A stretch of 64,000 nucleotides of DNA from Rhizobium sp. 2MFCol3.1 (GTDB taxonomy: Bacteria > Pseudomonadota > Alphaproteobacteria > Rhizobiales > Rhizobiaceae), in the NCBI RefSeq assembly GCF_000377565.1, contig NZ_KB898355.1:124001-188000 (forward strand). Reading direction: 5' to 3'. Of this stretch, positions 61,785 through 64,000 are shown piece by piece. A program made the position numbers and the translations under genes. Position 1 is the stretch's first letter, and each line of letters opens with the position of its first letter. The notes under the pieces are model-generated. The model searched no databases and was not told where the DNA came from. It was given only the letters and a program-made list of their open reading frames with translations.

Positions 61785-63041
61785 TCAGTGCGCGTCGGAC
61801 TGTGTGTCCAGCCGCACAAGCGTGCGCGTCAGGAGATCAGCGGCGAGCGCAATTGCTTCGGTGTCGGTCCATTCTTCCGGCGTATGGCTCTTGCCGTCTT
61901 TCGACGGCACGAAGATCATCGCGGCGGGGGCAAGTCGCGCCACGAAGGCGGTGTCGTGGCCAGCGCCGGATGCGAGCGGCAAGGTGCCAAGCCCAAGGTC
62001 GTCGGCACCGGCTTCGATCACGCCGCGAAGCGCCGGATCACAGGCAACGGCAAAGGTTCGGCTCAATCTCTCGACAGCGATGACCTTGCAGCCTTCCTGC
62101 GCCGCGGCCTTCTCAGCTAGGTCGTCGGCGAGCGCCAGGAAGTCGTCCATGGCCTGGTCGTTCTCGGCGCGGATATCGACGATCGCTTCGGCAGCGCCGG
62201 GCACGACATTGGCGCCACCAGGTTCGAACTTGATGATGCCGATCGTGGCGGTGAAATGGCCGTTGCCCTCGACGGCTCGCGCCGCATCGCGCAATCGAAC
62301 CACCAGCGCCGCCATCGCAATTCCCGCATCGGCGCGCATCGTCATCGGCGCGGTGCCGGCATGGGCAGCTTCGCCCTCAATGCGGATACGCAGACGAGCG
62401 ATCCCGGCAATGGCGGTGACGATGCCGATCGGTACGTTCAGCCGTTCAAGAACCGGCCCCTGCTCGATATGGATTTCGACGAAGCGGCCGATATCCGTGC
62501 GCTGATGCTGACGGATACGCTCCGGCGCGCCGCCGACGCGGCTGATCGCATCGCCAAGCTCCTCGCCTCCGGGGCCTTTCATGGCCAGATGTTCCGGATC
62601 AAGCGCGCCTGCCATGCCGCGGCTGCCGATGCAGGAGAGGCCCCATTCGCTGGGCTCTTCGGCAAGGAAATCGACAAGTTCGATCGTATGCCGCGGGCGG
62701 TATCCCGCCTCGCGCAGGGCGCGGATCGCGGCGAGACCGCAGAGGATGCCGGCAATGCCGTCGAAACGGCCACCGCTCGGAACGGTGTCGCTGTGCGAGC
62801 CGGTCATCAGCACCGGCAACGTTGGGTCGCTACCCTGCCAACGGCCGATCAGGTTGCCGGATGCGTCGATCGTGGTGGTCAGGCCTTCCTCGGCGAAACG
62901 CTTCTCAAGGTAATCGCGGCCCTTGAGGAACATCGGCGTGAACGACCGGCGGGTCCAGGGAATGCCCGGCTCGGTGATCGCGGCCAGAGCATCGAAATCC
63001 TGTTGCAGACGGTCTCTGTCTGTCTTGTGAAACGAAGTCAT
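61785..63041 (-). CDS. M20 Zn-dependent hydrolase (N-carbamoyl-amino-acid hydrolase/allantoate amidohydrolase-like)
   Basis: A 418-residue peptidase-M20-type hydrolase. Metal ligands are seen in TGSHSDTVPSGGRFDG (His, Asp), LVDFLAEEPSEWG (Glu pair) and VEIHIEQGPVLE (His), plus a dimer-domain His region (EGEAAHAGTAPMTMRAD). The family includes HyuC, beta-ureidopropionase and AllC, which split N-carbamoyl groups into ammonia and CO2. The usual EEGSRF stretch here reads EEPSEWG, which marks a separate subgroup. It lies seven bases after the hydantoinase-like gene and before the ammonia-lyase, so the three act in one pathway. Confidence 0.87.
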   Translation of the reverse strand: MTSFHKTDRDRLQQDFDALAAITEPGIPWTRRSFTPMFLKGRDYLEKRFAEEGLTTTIDASGNLIGRWQGSDPTLPVLMTGSHSDTVPSGGRFDGIAGILCGLAAIRALREAGYRPRHTIELVDFLAEEPSEWGLSCIGSRGMAGALDPEHLAMKGPGGEELGDAISRVGGAPERIRQHQRTDIGRFVEIHIEQGPVLERLNVPIGIVTAIAGIARLRIRIEGEAAHAGTAPMTMRADAGIAMAALVVRLRDAARAVEGNGHFTATIGIIKFEPGGANVVPGAAEAIVDIRAENDQAMDDFLALADDLAEKAAAQEGCKVIAVERLSRTFAVACDPALRGVIEAGADDLGLGTLPLASGAGHDTAFVARLAPAAMIFVPSKDGKSHTPEEWTDTEAIALAADLLTRTLVRLDTQSDAH

Positions 63042-63048
63042 CGGAGTG

Positions 63049-64000
63049 TCACGCGGCTGGCGTTAGAGCATTGACGCTCGGGCGGATGAAGCGGCCGGCA
63101 CCAGGCTTTGCCAGAACGTCGGTGCCGTCGAAGATCATGCCGCCGCGTTGGAAAGTCGCGATCGCCGCGTGACGAATGCGACGACCTTCATAGGGGCTCC
63201 AGCCGACGACGTTGTGGCCGCTGGCGGCCGGGTCGTAGAGGCGCGGGCGCTCGGCGAAGACGGCGATGTCTGCATCGAGCCCGATTGCCAGCGAACCCTT
63301 CTGGTCGGCAAGGCGGAAAAGGCGGGCCGGATTGGAGGCAAGCAGCCGTGGCGCATAGGTGAGCGGCAGGTTGCGGTCGGTCAGGCCGTCGAGCAGCAGG
63401 CTCGGCAGCACTTCCAGGCCCGGCATGCCGGAGGAGTTTTCCAGCATCACCTTCGAGGATTTGGCCGAGAGGCTCCAGGAAACGTGGTCGGTAGAAACGA
63501 TGGTGACATGGCCGGCGGCCAGATGTTCCCAGATCTTCTCGCGCTCCTTGGCCGAGCGGATTGGCGGATTGCACTTGGCGCGACCGATCAGCCGCGAGAC
63601 ATCTTCCTCCTCGCTGCAGACGAGGTAATGAATGCAGGCCTCGATCGTCGCATCCACGCCCTGCTGGCGGTAAGCCTGCGCCATCTCGTAGCCGCGACCT
63701 ACCGAGCAATGGACGATATGGGCGGAGCAGCCGGTGGCTTCGGCAATCTCGTAGACTTCGGCGATGGCAAGCGTTTCGGCAATCGCTGGGCGGGAATCGC
63801 CGTGGGTGCGGTAATCGGTGCGGCCGGTTGCCTTGACCGCCTCGCTCCAGACCTTCACGCATTCGTCGTTTTCGTTGTGCACGCCGGCAATAAGCCCGGT
63901 CTTGGCGACTTCAGTGAAGGCGGCATGGAGCAGCGGCGTGGGGATGCGTGGGAAGCGGTTCGGATCCGTCTCGAAGGTGGAAAACTTGAAGCCGATGGCT
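63049..64000 (-). CDS. Hydantoinase/allantoinase-like amidohydrolase, partial
   Basis: The C-terminal 316 residues of a cyclic amidohydrolase; the start lies to the right of the window. The visible part contains AGVHNENDECV, SAHIVHCSVGRGYEMAQ (a metal His strand), ACIHYLVCSEEE and IVSTDHVSWSL (metal Asp), in the order seen in dihydropyrimidinase, allantoinase and dihydroorotase. The C-terminal beta-domain is present (DADIAVFAERPRLYDPAASGHNVVGWSPYEGR). It would open a hydantoin- or allantoin-type ring to give an N-carbamoyl acid, the substrate of the next enzyme. It is the first visible gene of the minus-strand operon. Confidence 0.85.
   Translation of the reverse strand, partial: AIGFKFSTFETDPNRFPRIPTPLLHAAFTEVAKTGLIAGVHNENDECVKVWSEAVKATGRTDYRTHGDSRPAIAETLAIAEVYEIAEATGCSAHIVHCSVGRGYEMAQAYRQQGVDATIEACIHYLVCSEEEDVSRLIGRAKCNPPIRSAKEREKIWEHLAAGHVTIVSTDHVSWSLSAKSSKVMLENSSGMPGLEVLPSLLLDGLTDRNLPLTYAPRLLASNPARLFRLADQKGSLAIGLDADIAVFAERPRLYDPAASGHNVVGWSPYEGRRIRHAAIATFQRGGMIFDGTDVLAKPGAGRFIRPSVNALTPAA

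Noticed and set aside
1..64000. CRISPR arrays, rRNA, tRNA and riboswitches
   Set aside because: No regularly spaced repeats, no tRNA-like cloverleaf with CCA-end pattern and no recognisable riboswitch core were seen by eye in the gaps.

Overview
The window is GC-rich and densely coded, with many 4-base overlaps of ATGA, GTGA or TTGA type. Its gene families are typical of the Rhizobiaceae (Agrobacterium/Rhizobium/Ensifer/Shinella relatives): the CMD/alkylhydroperoxidase pair first named from Agrobacterium vitis, many ABC importers, a ureJ/HupE gene and a UT-type urea channel. No rRNA, tRNA, CRISPR array or intact transposase was seen. The mosaic of transport and catabolic operons, each with its own regulator, suggests accessory DNA (a megaplasmid, second chromosome or genomic island). 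This placement is inferred from gene content only.

Layout. 1-3.2 kb: the tail of an ABC importer operon with a VOC protein, an FAD amine-oxidase-like enzyme and two AhpD-like proteins. 3.4-4.3 kb: an RpiR regulator. 4.5-15.5 kb: a divergent ferric-siderophore locus with a TonB-dependent receptor, FecCDE/FecB-type ABC importer, a PepSY-flavodoxin-FAD reductase and two PstS-like binding proteins that have no signal peptide. A pair of near-identical inverted sites sits in the divergent promoter region. 15.5-15.75 kb: a decayed RbsC-like permease remnant. 16-25.4 kb: an IclR-controlled block (MFS exporter, IclR, Dpp/Opp-type importer, amidohydrolase) marked by four copies of an AT-rich dyad. 25.48-25.72 kb: a 247-bp element with 32-bp terminal inverted repeats and three nested internal hairpins.

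25.7-33.6 kb: an atypical SDR/LysR pair, then a carbohydrate-type block (ThuA, orphan CUT1 binding protein, LacI, DUF2264 protein, 2-hydroxyacid dehydrogenase). 33.9-41.7 kb: a GntP permease, then a urease cluster (ureJ, ureF, a YqhA-like gene, ureD, ureA, ureB, ureC, UT urea channel) without ureE or ureG. 41.8-48.8 kb: an RND efflux pair and two paralogous AraC regulators. 49-57.9 kb: a Tat-type amidohydrolase, two inverted SLC13 paralogues flanking a lipoprotein hydrolase and a DUF1269 protein, an AI-2E transporter and a small secreted protein. 58.1-64 kb (minus strand): a fused double-LysR regulator, a histidine/aromatic ammonia-lyase, an M20 carbamoylase/allantoate-amidohydrolase-like enzyme and a partial hydantoinase/allantoinase-like amidohydrolase.

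The recurrent themes are nitrogen release from small organic compounds (urease, ammonia-lyase, carbamoylase and hydantoinase, amidohydrolases), import of peptides, sugars and siderophores, and efflux. Two modules look least described: the siderophore operon that ends in two cytoplasmic PstS-like proteins, and the ammonia-lyase/hydantoinase/carbamoylase operon with a double LysR regulator.
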